A stretch of DNA of 6,259 nt from Spirochaetales bacterium (GTDB lineage: Bacteria > Spirochaetota > Spirochaetia > ARS1246). The notes under the pieces are model-generated. The model was not told where the DNA came from. It saw only the letters and a program-made list of their open reading frames with translations, and did not search any database. This document shows positions 1-5,352 of this stretch, piece by piece (positions within the stretch are counted from its first letter, which is position 1; each line of letters starts with the position of its first letter). The DNA lies in the NCBI GenBank assembly GCA_002688185.1, contig NZCE01000028.1, forward strand, positions 1 through 6,259, in the 5' to 3' direction. The position numbers and the translations under genes were made by a program.

Positions 1-171
1 AGGCTCTTTTTTTCTCAATAATTACCGTACGCCAACGCTTTTTTCAGAGCATTCAACTTGGGAGACAGAAGCTCATTTACTGAGGTCTGGAATATAGGTG
101 GTAATAGCGGCATTATATGAACGAATTAGATGACGCAAGACATAACGAAGTGAGGAAAAGGTGAAGAAATC
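1..171. other. Leader region upstream of the lipoprotein gene, no assigned gene
   Basis: No gene can be asserted here. An open + frame at 3-83 (ends IQLGRQKLIY, stop TGA 81-83) could be the tail of a gene entering from the left. An overlapping - strand frame begins with an ATG near position 113 and ends at a TGA near position 18; it encodes about 32 residues ending KKALAYGNY. The two are mutually exclusive and neither is supported by an obvious ribosome binding site. A 15-codon + strand mini-ORF (117-164, MNELDDARHNEVRKR) ends inside the ribosome binding site of the next gene. The region is AT-leaning and no convincing promoter hexamer pair was found. Confidence 0.3.
158..164 (+). promoter_or_regulatory. 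Ribosome binding site of the lipoprotein gene
   Basis: The purine-rich AAGGTGA lies 7 nt before the ATG at 172, a normal Shine-Dalgarno distance, and supports that start. The TGA at its 3' end is also the stop codon of the upstream 15-codon mini-ORF. Confidence 0.55.
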
Positions 172-1086
172 ATGAGCAAAGCAAGAATAGCCTTCCTGTA
201 CGCCGTTGTCTTTGGTGTATTGTTTTCTTGCGCCACGATACTGGGAGATGGCTCGTCCACAATAGCCGCCAATCGCTCCTCTGGTGATGTGATAAAGGAA
301 AGCATTGATCCAAACTTGCTGAAAGACGAAAACAAAATCATCTTTCTTAGAAAAGTGCCATCTTTACGAGAATACGGGTACGAGGTTCACATAAAGAAAG
401 GCGATTATTATGAAAGAATAGCGTATGAGAAATTGTCCGGCAAATACGGCTGGGTTTTATCAAAATCTGATAATCCTTTAATGGCTGATTTCGAGATCTA
501 TGTTGAGGACGGATATAGAGTATACGGAACAGACTACAGAGGCGCCCTTCCTGATATTGCGTATGTGGACGAACTTGAGAAAGCAAGAGAATTGGTTGGA
601 AGCCATGTCTGGTTCATAGGATCTATTCGGAGTGAGAAAGGAGAGTCGTATTCCCCTGACAAAGACGGACCAGAAAGATATGACTTTTCCTTGTTTGAGC
701 AGTTCACGATAACGGATGTTACATGGGATTGTTTTGAAAGTTCGCCCGTAAAGTTCTTTCTCGATGACGGAGACGGGAATATCCGTCATTGGTCGGGAAC
801 AGTGGTAAATCTAAATAACAATCCGTTTGAGTTTCGCAAGTTTTGGAATGTGTTCACGCTGGAAGACCCGCGGGAAACCCATCCCTATTGGTTAGAAAGT
901 GATTGGAGTGTCATCAAAGAACGGAAAATTAAAATTGGCATGACCAAAGAAATGCTTTTAATGAGTTTGGGGGACCCAGAGGATATCAATAGGACAGTCA
1001 CTAAAGATAGCGTTAGTGAGCAATTTGTTTACGGGGATCAATATGTTTACCTAGAAAATGGCGTTGTGACTGCTTGGCAAGATTAG
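172..1086 (+). CDS. Predicted lipoprotein with C-terminal SmpA/OmlA (BamE)-like domain
   Basis: This is a 304-residue protein of unknown specific role, probably exported and membrane-anchored. The N-terminus has Lys3 and Arg5, a hydrophobic stretch (about residues 6-18) and a lipobox-like LFSC with Cys20 as the likely lipidated residue; Phe at -2 is less usual. Residues of about 40-240 are aromatic- and charge-rich, with no domain I recognise. The last ~60 residues (from about 243) contain KIGMTKEMLLMSLGDP, then a VSEQFVYG segment and a closing VYLENGVVTAWQD. That pattern is typical of SmpA/OmlA-type domains, in which 'IGMT..E....LG.P' precedes a Y-rich hairpin. In BamE the domain belongs to the beta-barrel assembly machinery, but similar domains occur in many unrelated envelope lipoproteins, so bamE should not be assigned. 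It is convergent with the small gene at 1125-1325, with 38 bp between them. The start at 172 is supported by AAGGTGA 7 nt upstream. Export and domain calls are inference from pattern. Confidence 0.85.
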   Translation: MSKARIAFLYAVVFGVLFSCATILGDGSSTIAANRSSGDVIKESIDPNLLKDENKIIFLRKVPSLREYGYEVHIKKGDYYERIAYEKLSGKYGWVLSKSDNPLMADFEIYVEDGYRVYGTDYRGALPDIAYVDELEKARELVGSHVWFIGSIRSEKGESYSPDKDGPERYDFSLFEQFTITDVTWDCFESSPVKFFLDDGDGNIRHWSGTVVNLNNNPFEFRKFWNVFTLEDPRETHPYWLESDWSVIKERKIKIGMTKEMLLMSLGDPEDINRTVTKDSVSEQFVYGDQYVYLENGVVTAWQD

Positions 1087-1124
1087 ATGAACCGAACTTA
1101 AGTTGCTTAACATAACCCGACACA

Positions 1125-1325
1125 TTAGGAAGCTCCCATCTCGCGGAAAAACGCCGCTGCAGCGTGCGATAGTTCTTCCTGCAGATGAATAGAAAAGTAC
1201 TCGGCCTCATCGGTTTCTGCGAAAAAACAGGGGTCGTGCTTGTCGATAGCGTTCAGCACAATCATGGATAACCGGGCCGAGAATCTCGTGATATCGTGAT
1301 GAATGGCCTCGTCGCCATTGGGCAT
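1125..1325 (-). CDS. Small hypothetical protein (66 aa), downstream of the terminator
   Basis: I do not recognise this protein. It is 66 residues long, mildly acidic and His/Ala-rich (two HH/HxH-like patches, an AAAAFF run near the C-terminus), with no signal peptide or membrane span. It is probably helical: the core segment FSARLSMIVLNAIDKH would form an amphipathic helix. The ATG at 1325 has a good ribosome binding site (AAGGA at 1336-1332, spacing 6), which is the main evidence that it is real. It is the last gene of the - strand block, separated from the 216-residue gene by 87 bp containing a strong terminator, so it is either expressed by read-through or belongs to another transcript. 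Its GC-rich composition matches the upstream operon rather than the AT-leaning lipoprotein gene that converges on it. Confidence 0.6.
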   Translation of the reverse strand: MPNGDEAIHHDITRFSARLSMIVLNAIDKHDPCFFAETDEAEYFSIHLQEELSHAAAAFFREMGAS

Positions 1326-1331
1326 TCGGTA

Positions 1332-1336
1332 TCCTT
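1332..1336 (-). promoter_or_regulatory. Ribosome binding site of the 66-aa gene, abutting the terminator U-tract
   Basis: On the - strand AAGGA lies 6 nt before the ATG at 1325. It follows the seven-T run of the upstream terminator with no base between, so transcription ending in that run would stop before this site. Confidence 0.55.
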
Positions 1337-1384
1337 AAAAAAATGCGCCGACGCGGCGGGAGGTGTGGCAAACCGCGCCGACGC
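1337..1384 (-). terminator. Rho-independent terminator of the unknown operon
   Basis: Read on the - strand, the 5' arm GCGTCGGCGCGG (1384-1373) pairs over 12 positions with CCGCGTCGGCGC (1356-1345), with ten Watson-Crick pairs and two G:U pairs. The loop is 16 nt and is followed by A and seven T residues (1343-1337). The arms also look like an 11-bp direct repeat (GCGCCGACGCG on the + strand, copies at 1345 and 1375), because the repeat unit is nearly self-complementary. It lies 28 nt past the stop codon of the 216-residue gene, a normal position for a terminator. Confidence 0.8.
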
Positions 1385-1412
1385 GAGAGGATGGCATGGC
1401 ATTTACATTCGC

Positions 1413-2063
1413 TTACACATCTGGAGTATCCGGCCCGGCGAGTTCGCCATTGAGATCGAGGAGATTATCTAAGTTAAATCTATCCTGGCCGTATTCCTCA
1501 GACTCCACGAGGATCTCATCGGCTTTGAACGTGCTCAGGGTATCGCCATAATCGGCAAGCTTGGCCAGCTCTTCATCTTCACTGATCCAAGGCGTATCCG
1601 TGCGCCGTTCCTTGGCAACCTGGTTTAGAACATCAAGTTCGGCGCCGTTCGTGCGGAGCCTGGCGCGGGCTTCGTTAAGCTCAATGGCGGAGAGATCGGT
1701 CGAACCATCGGCATAGGCCAGGGCCAGCGCAGTCACATCGGCATCGGCCATACCTCGGAATCGATTCGATGCTCTCCGGATCTGGGCAAGCTCGACATTG
1801 GGCTTCTTGTCGCGTGCCTGCTCCCACTCGCTGCGGGCCTCGCCCTGGATCGCGGCGATTTGCTGGAGGGTCTCAAATCTGCCCACCTCGATAGCGGTTC
1901 GCAGTTGGTCGACCTGGGGCTTGAGTTCGAGCGCCGGAGATCCGCCGCGTTCGCGGATCCGCCCGGCCTCGGCTTCAATTTTTACAAGCTCGCTAGCGAT
2001 CTGCTGATTGAGATCGGTATTACTTGCGTTGAATAATGTTCGTGAAACTGCATCAAAGCTCAT
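1413..2063 (-). CDS. Hypothetical protein (216 aa), last gene of the coupled operon
   Basis: I do not recognise this protein. It has 216 residues, no signal peptide and no membrane span. Residues of about 15-90 are rich in Gln/Glu/Ala/Arg with heptad-like spacing (TDLNQQIASELVKIEAEAGR, then a further helical stretch), suggesting a coiled coil or helical bundle. The middle (about 95-150) is also helical and Ala/Arg-rich. The C-terminal ~50 residues are acidic and likely partly disordered (EDEELAKLADYGD and a DNLLDLNGELAG tail). The ATG overlaps the TGA of the upstream 192-residue gene by 4 nt (ATGA), and GGAGG sits 6 nt upstream (2074-2070), so translational coupling is likely. A rho-independent terminator follows the stop. 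In a phage setting the position just after a scaffold-like gene is often the major capsid gene, but this sequence does not look like a capsid fold to me, so no function is given. Confidence 0.78.
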   Translation of the reverse strand: MSFDAVSRTLFNASNTDLNQQIASELVKIEAEAGRIRERGGSPALELKPQVDQLRTAIEVGRFETLQQIAAIQGEARSEWEQARDKKPNVELAQIRRASNRFRGMADADVTALALAYADGSTDLSAIELNEARARLRTNGAELDVLNQVAKERRTDTPWISEDEELAKLADYGDTLSTFKADEILVESEEYGQDRFNLDNLLDLNGELAGPDTPDV

Positions 2064-2638
2064 TTCTTGCCTCCGAACAACTCTTCTCTAAGACTTTGGC
2101 CGCGAGATTTCCGGCCCTGACTCATCATTTCTTCACCGGCTTTATCAATCAAACCGGGGGATATCTTCGCAAGCATGTCCGCAGGCAACTTGTCCAGGCG
2201 GTCATATAAGCCGGGCTCGGTGTGTAGCGATATGTGTGGCGTTCTGCCATTTCGCTTCAAGAATTCCTTGCGCTCCTGAGTCTTGACGTCACCGATAGCG
2301 GCCAGGCGGTCTTCGTAGCTGCCGGATAATTTCTCCGCGATGTCGGGAGCAATCCCCTCCTTGACGGCTTGCAGCATGAACTTATGGCGCTCCAGCTCCA
2401 GCGCCGTCGCAGCATCAGCTCGCTTAGTATCAGTCTCGACTTCCGATTCCTCTTTCATTTTGGCCAATGCATTTTCGATGCCGGTATGAGTGCCTTTGTT
2501 GGTCTCACTATCCACGATTGAACGCACCGCCGGGTTGTTTTTCCGTAATTCCTGGAAATCCTCTCGCGTGAAAGAAGCCAATCTTTCCCGCACCCCGTCA
2601 TCAATTTTTTTCTGCAATTCTTCATTCTCATTCGGCAT
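2060..2638 (-). CDS. Hypothetical protein (192 aa), scaffold-like helical protein
   Basis: This 192-residue protein is highly charged and predicted to be almost wholly helical, with no signal peptide or membrane span. It has an N-terminal Glu/Lys-rich helix (NENEELQKKIDDGVRERL), a charged middle (about 60-90), then ELERHKFMLQAVKEGIAPDI, leading into an A-x-KLSGSYEDRL segment. The C-terminus is basic (RKSRGQ..REELFGGKK). The pattern of a long charged helix followed by '...L...GI..++A..L.G..E.R...I' is reminiscent of phage scaffold or capsid-assembly proteins. That resemblance is a weak inference from pattern, not a family assignment. The start at 2638 is firm: GGAGGT lies 7 nt upstream (2651-2646). 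It overlaps the preceding gene by 11 nt and the following gene by 4 nt, so it lies in the middle of a translationally coupled operon. Confidence 0.8.
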   Translation of the reverse strand: MPNENEELQKKIDDGVRERLASFTREDFQELRKNNPAVRSIVDSETNKGTHTGIENALAKMKEESEVETDTKRADAATALELERHKFMLQAVKEGIAPDIAEKLSGSYEDRLAAIGDVKTQERKEFLKRNGRTPHISLHTEPGLYDRLDKLPADMLAKISPGLIDKAGEEMMSQGRKSRGQSLREELFGGKK

Positions 2639-2843
2639 GATGCTTACCTCCCGATAATTTCATAATCATTTCCCGATATTTTGCTTCATCTTCCGCGCTC
2701 GCCGGTTCAACGCCGGTGTCCTGAGCAAGCAACAACTCCGCAACGTAGCGGCGACGAACCGAGAGGTTTTCACGCCGCCGAACCCTCCTGCTCTCGTTGT
2801 TCTGATCCCTGGAATCCTCGATATCAATTTTTGGATACGCCAT
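2628..2843 (-). CDS. Small basic hypothetical protein (71 aa)
   Basis: I do not recognise this protein. It has an acidic start (KIDIEDSRDQNNES), then an Arg-rich patch (RRVRRRENLSVRRRY, about residues 18-33) that could contact nucleic acid, then a helical C-terminal half with an AEDEAKYREMIMKLSGG segment. The ATG at 2843 is preferred over the in-frame GTG at 2852 because AGGCGG (2857-2852) is 8 nt from the ATG but directly touches the GTG. Its stop overlaps the start of the next gene by 11 nt. A 49-nt AT-rich gap (2844-2892) separates it from the upstream 123-residue gene, the only sizeable break in the five-gene run; I saw no convincing promoter in it. Nucleic-acid binding is only a guess from the Arg cluster. 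Confidence 0.68.
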   Translation of the reverse strand: MAYPKIDIEDSRDQNNESRRVRRRENLSVRRRYVAELLLAQDTGVEPASAEDEAKYREMIMKLSGGKHHAE

Positions 2844-2892
2844 TTCATCCACCGCCTATAATATATTTTGCTTACTAATGCATCTCGTTACA

Positions 2893-3264
2893 TTAAGCAG
2901 ATCGATACAACTCCAACCGCAACTCACCATGTACGCGCGGGCCGGTCGGGAACGTCGCCGGGTCGGGCTTGTCCGGGTCGTCGTCGTCCCATATACGGTC
3001 GCGCGGATCCAGCACTGTATGGAGTTGCTCGCCGACGATACGAATAAACGTCGCAAATTCCTCAAGCTCCATGTTTTTCGGATCCATTGAGAACGGTTCA
3101 AGCTTGCCCCGGCGTGCCTCAACTCCGGCGAGATCCATCACAACGCCGGAGTCGAGGAGCAGGCGGATCTCCGCCGGTTTATCGCCCGGAAACCGGATGT
3201 ATAGCGGCGATCCGGTCCGCTTGATACGCCTACGATACAATCCCTGGATTTTTTGCCGTCTCAT
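2893..3264 (-). CDS. Hypothetical protein (123 aa)
   Basis: I do not recognise this protein. It has 123 residues and no signal peptide or membrane span. The first ~15 residues are strongly basic (RRQKIQGLYRRRIKRT). A probable beta-rich stretch follows (PLYIRFPGDKPAEIRLLLDS), then a helical segment (about 60-85, LEEFATFIRIVGEQL), and an acidic linker IWDDDDPDKPDPATFP before a short C-terminal strand ending ELRLELYRSA. The split between a basic N-terminus and an acidic, proline-rich C-terminal region suggests a two-part protein that binds partners. Its ATG overlaps the TGA of the upstream 72-residue gene (ATGA, 3261-3264), which indicates coupled translation. Codon use is GC-rich like its operon neighbours. 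Confidence 0.75.
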   Translation of the reverse strand: MRRQKIQGLYRRRIKRTGSPLYIRFPGDKPAEIRLLLDSGVVMDLAGVEARRGKLEPFSMDPKNMELEEFATFIRIVGEQLHTVLDPRDRIWDDDDPDKPDPATFPTGPRVHGELRLELYRSA

Positions 3265-3479
3265 CTCCGATTATCCTCTGAGAGCTGATCCTCAATGGCT
3301 TCTAGCCGTTCCTCAATTCTGAGATCCGCGGCGTGTTTGAAGTAGCCGAGCAACGTCGCAAATCCGTATATCATCGCCCGGAATTTCTTTTCGTCGAGTT
3401 CATCGGCGTGATATGCCCGCATCAACCGCGCCAATGTGCGCCGGGCATGGTCGTGCGTTTTCATCGGTAATCGTGTCAC
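3261..3479 (-). CDS. Small helical hypothetical protein (72 aa), first gene of the operon
   Basis: This is a 72-residue, probably all-helical protein. It starts with a basic segment (HDHARRTLARLMRAYHA), continues with DELDEKKFRAMIYGFATLLG and ends in a charged helix (RIEERLEAIEDQL) that could form a coiled coil. From memory, similarly built small proteins (helix, 'D...FR.LVY....LL.Y', then 'IEERLEALEE') occur near terminase genes in environmental prophages, but I cannot confirm this here. The GTG at 3479 is chosen because AGGAGG (3494-3489) is 9 nt upstream; an in-frame ATG at 3464 is the alternative and would give 67 residues. It overlaps the next gene by 4 nt. The DNA just upstream (about 3499 onward) belongs to a transposase fragment, so the operon's natural upstream region may be lost. 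Confidence 0.7.
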   Translation of the reverse strand: MTRLPMKTHDHARRTLARLMRAYHADELDEKKFRAMIYGFATLLGYFKHAADLRIEERLEAIEDQLSEDNRR

Positions 3480-3488
3480 CAGGGCACC

Positions 3489-3494
3489 CCTCCT
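3489..3494 (-). promoter_or_regulatory. Ribosome binding site deciding the GTG start of the first operon gene
   Basis: AGGAGG on the - strand lies 9 nt before the GTG at 3479 and 24 nt before the alternative ATG at 3464, so it supports the GTG. It lies only a few bases from the start of the neighbouring transposase homology. Confidence 0.55.
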
Positions 3495-3498
3495 CTCC

Positions 3499-4329
3499 TA
3501 TCGCCTTGCACGGCATAGAATAAGCCAAGAAAGTGTGCAAAGAATGCTTGATTCCTATACACTTCATACTATTCTTCTAGGGTGGAATATTAGCATGCCG
3601 GGAGCGACTACCATTCTTGAAAATCTAAACTGTATCTCAAATGAAACTCGAGAATATATTTTGGATGCCCAGATGGAGTTGGTGCTGAGAGAAGGGCTGG
3701 ATGATTTTTCCACAATATTGATCGACAGTACACACGTCAAAGCAAATACAGAGTGGCCGACCGACAGCAAGATGATATTTGCATTATTGAGCAGGGCGTA
3801 TCATTATTTACAGAAATTGAGCATTTTCGGGTTGCAAAACTTCCGCCCTTTCTGGATGCCGAATTGGCTGGAGAGATTGGATCGGCTTATATTTGCAATC
3901 TGCATGACGGCAGGAAAAGCAAAATCGAAGGGCAAAATAAAGAAATTATATAGACGCTTTTTGCAGACGGCGCAAAAGGCGCATGATTATCTCATCAGTG
4001 AAATTGAAGGATTAACCAATCAAATAGAATTGATCGATTTGTGCCCTTCACAAATGGAAAAGCTGAATAGAATCTGGAAGCTGATAGGAACTGATGTTAT
4101 GGATTCTGCAAGGGTTCTGTATTATGCCGAAGACAGGGTGTTTAATGAAATAGTACTCAAATCAAGTGAAAAGATCCTGAGTATCAGCGACAGGAGCGCT
4201 GCCTTTATAAAGAAGGGAAATCGGAGCCCTGTGATAGGATATAAACCTCAGGTAGCAAGGAGTGGAAGTGGATTCATTCCTGCGATAATAGTACCGGAAG
4301 GAAACGCCGCTGATTCGGATAACTTAATA
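3499..4329 (+). pseudogene. Truncated DDE transposase, ISNCY-like (internal fragment)
   Basis: About 277 residues of uninterrupted frame match, from memory, the middle of ISNCY-type DDE transposases. Recognisable stretches are GWNISMPGATTILENLNCIS, then ILIDSTHVKANTEWPTDS, a TAGKAKSKGKIKKLYRRFL basic helix, an ILSISDRSAAFIKKG strand-helix and a PVIGYKPQVARSGSGF strand ending in VPEGNAADSDN. The first catalytic Asp is probably codon 3724-3726 (ID-ST). The N-terminal part is missing on the left, and the right end is cut at 4329 by the IS1595 element, removing the region expected to hold the second Asp and the final Glu. It should therefore be inactive. The left boundary is approximate: upstream codons of the frame run antisense into the operon gene ending at 3479 and do not look like transposase. 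No terminal inverted repeat of its own was found. The base composition is AT-leaning, unlike both neighbours. Confidence 0.8.
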
Positions 4330-4352
4330 GGGGGTATCTGCTTAGCTCAGGT
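4330..4352 (+). repeat. Left terminal inverted repeat of the IS1595-family element
   Basis: GGGGGTATCTGCTTAGCTCA followed by GGT matches the reverse complement of 5330-5352 at 19 of 23 positions, with no gap. The transposase stop codon (TGA, 4349-4347 on the - strand) lies inside this repeat. Confidence 0.85.
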
Positions 4353-5303
4353 ACCGCTATATGTGGGGGGCCCGTCTCTGTGCTCCCGGACGTGCTTCAC
4401 CATCTCCTTGTACGGCACGGGGTCGACTTGCACCGCCTGCTGGACCAACCGATAGAAAAGTTTGCCGCGAGATATCGAAGTCCGCCGGTTGAACCGAAAG
4501 GTATATTCGTCAAGATAGTAGTCAAGATGCTCATGGCTGACTGCACCGTGGAGCGTTCCCGCCAACCACGATTTGAGTAGACCTACGACTTGATGTACAC
4601 GAGGCAGCAGTTCAAGTGCCGACTCATCGTGATGGGCCAAAACAGTGATCTCATGGTGATAGCCCTTCTTTTTCAACCCCGCGTACCCGTCCCAACCGTC
4701 GGTATGTACAACGCTGCCAGGTTCAATCGATTCTTCGATGAAAGGCTCGAGGCTGCTCGCAGATGCATCTTGGATTCTGCGCATGCGGATTCTGCCAATG
4801 CCCATTCCATCTTCCTGGGCAGCAATCACTACCAGAGCCTTTTTTTCCGTCTTCCGGCCTCGAAGGCCCTCTTCCGCAGCGCCCAAATAAGTCTCATCTA
4901 CTTCTACGCGCCCGGACAGCAAGTCTCGACCGGGACGAACCATGGCCCGACGCAATTTGTGTAGCCACGTCCACGCCGTCTCGTAGCTCCCTAGACCAAG
5001 AACTCTTTGCATCCCGAGGGCGCTGGCACCCGTCTTTAAAGACGTTACCCACCAAATCAAACGGAACCACATAGTCAGAGGCTTGCGTGTTCGGTGGAAA
5101 ATCGTTCCGGCAGTCATGGATGCTTGGTAAGAGCAACTTGCGCACTCAATCACGCTCCGCCGCACACGCCATCCTTTGGTGTGTCCGCACCGTGGACAAA
5201 GATAGCCATCCGGAAATCGCAGCTGGAAAAGGTAATCAACGCACGCCTCTTCTTTGGAGAATCGTGTCTCAAAATCCGCAAGTGTCCGCGGATAGTCTTC
5301 CAT
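4347..5303 (-). CDS. IS1595-family transposase (DDE type, N-terminal zinc ribbon)
   Basis: This 318-residue transposase would cut and rejoin the element's ends. The N-terminal zinc ribbon has Cys36, Cys39, Cys54 and Cys57 (CPRCG ... CASC), the usual start of ISXO2/IS1595-type transposases, followed by a helical segment with TIFHRTRKPLTMWFRLIWW. The catalytic core shows VEVDETYLG (Asp136), VVHTDGWDGY (Asp202), a LLKSWLAGTLHGAV segment with Lys244, and the family-typical YLDEYTFRFNRR (about 263-274). The ATG at 5303 is preferred; an in-frame GTG at 5315 would add four residues. There is no good ribosome binding site, and a -35/-10 pair in the right end would place the transcript start only a few bases before the ATG. 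No stop or frameshift interrupts the frame and all main motifs are present, so it may be active. The stop codon falls inside the left inverted repeat. Confidence 0.93.
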   Translation of the reverse strand: MEDYPRTLADFETRFSKEEACVDYLFQLRFPDGYLCPRCGHTKGWRVRRSVIECASCSYQASMTAGTIFHRTRKPLTMWFRLIWWVTSLKTGASALGMQRVLGLGSYETAWTWLHKLRRAMVRPGRDLLSGRVEVDETYLGAAEEGLRGRKTEKKALVVIAAQEDGMGIGRIRMRRIQDASASSLEPFIEESIEPGSVVHTDGWDGYAGLKKKGYHHEITVLAHHDESALELLPRVHQVVGLLKSWLAGTLHGAVSHEHLDYYLDEYTFRFNRRTSISRGKLFYRLVQQAVQVDPVPYKEMVKHVREHRDGPPTYSGT

Positions 5304-5313
5304 AGCAATACAC

Positions 5314-5340
5314 ACTATATGTAGCGTGCACCTGAGTCAA
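5314..5340 (-). promoter_or_regulatory. Possible transposase promoter in the right end of the IS
   Basis: On the - strand TTGACT (5340-5335) and TATAGT (5319-5314) resemble sigma-70 -35 and -10 hexamers with a shortish 15-bp spacer. The -35 lies within the terminal inverted repeat, so transposase binding to the end could repress its own gene. Start of transcription would fall near 5307, just before the ATG at 5303. Sequence resemblance only. Confidence 0.4.
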
Positions 5341-5352
5341 GGGGATACCCCC
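5330..5352 (-). repeat. Right terminal inverted repeat of the IS1595-family element
   Basis: Read on the - strand it begins GGGGGTATCCCCTTGACTCA and pairs with the left end at 19 of 23 positions. The CTCAGGT/ACTCAGGT core and the leading GGGGGTATC are the conserved blocks. Confidence 0.85.

Larger units (their letters stand above)
4330..5352 (-). mobile_element. IS1595-family insertion sequence, 1023 bp, structurally complete
   Basis: The element is defined by imperfect terminal inverted repeats at both ends and a single transposase gene filling nearly all of it. The length fits single-ORF members of the IS1595 family. That family usually makes 8-bp target duplications. Here the 8 bp outside the left end (ACTTAATA) and the right end (TTATTACC) differ; shifting each boundary inward by one base gives CTTAATAG and CTTATTAC, a 6/8 match that I do not regard as a true duplication. 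The left flank is transposase-fragment DNA and the right flank is an integrase fragment, so the element sits at a deletion or recombination boundary. The orientation given is that of the transposase. Confidence 0.85.

Noticed and set aside
1087..1124. Possible bidirectional terminator between the convergent lipoprotein and 66-residue genes.
   Set aside because: Only a 5-bp inverted repeat (TTAAG/CTTAA) is present, without a GC-rich stem or clear T-run.
1345..1385. Two copies of GCGCCGACGCG spaced 30 bp apart, which looked like iterons or a short repeat array.
   Set aside because: There are only two copies and they form the two arms of a hairpin followed by a T-run on the - strand; a terminator explains them.
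1798..2007. Open frames on the + strand inside the operon (also at 2681-2878, 2969-3322 and 4763-5074).
   Set aside because: They are shadows of GC-rich genes on the opposite strand, with low-complexity Ser/Arg-rich translations and no ribosome binding site support.
3436..3498. N-terminal extension of the transposase frame from the GTG at 3436.
   Set aside because: It is antisense to the first gene of the operon, which has a good ribosome binding site and a coupled neighbour, and the translated residues do not resemble transposase.
4329..4455. Continuation of the transposase-fragment frame into the IS1595 element.
   Set aside because: These residues come from the inverted repeat and the antisense strand of the IS transposase; this is accidental read-through.
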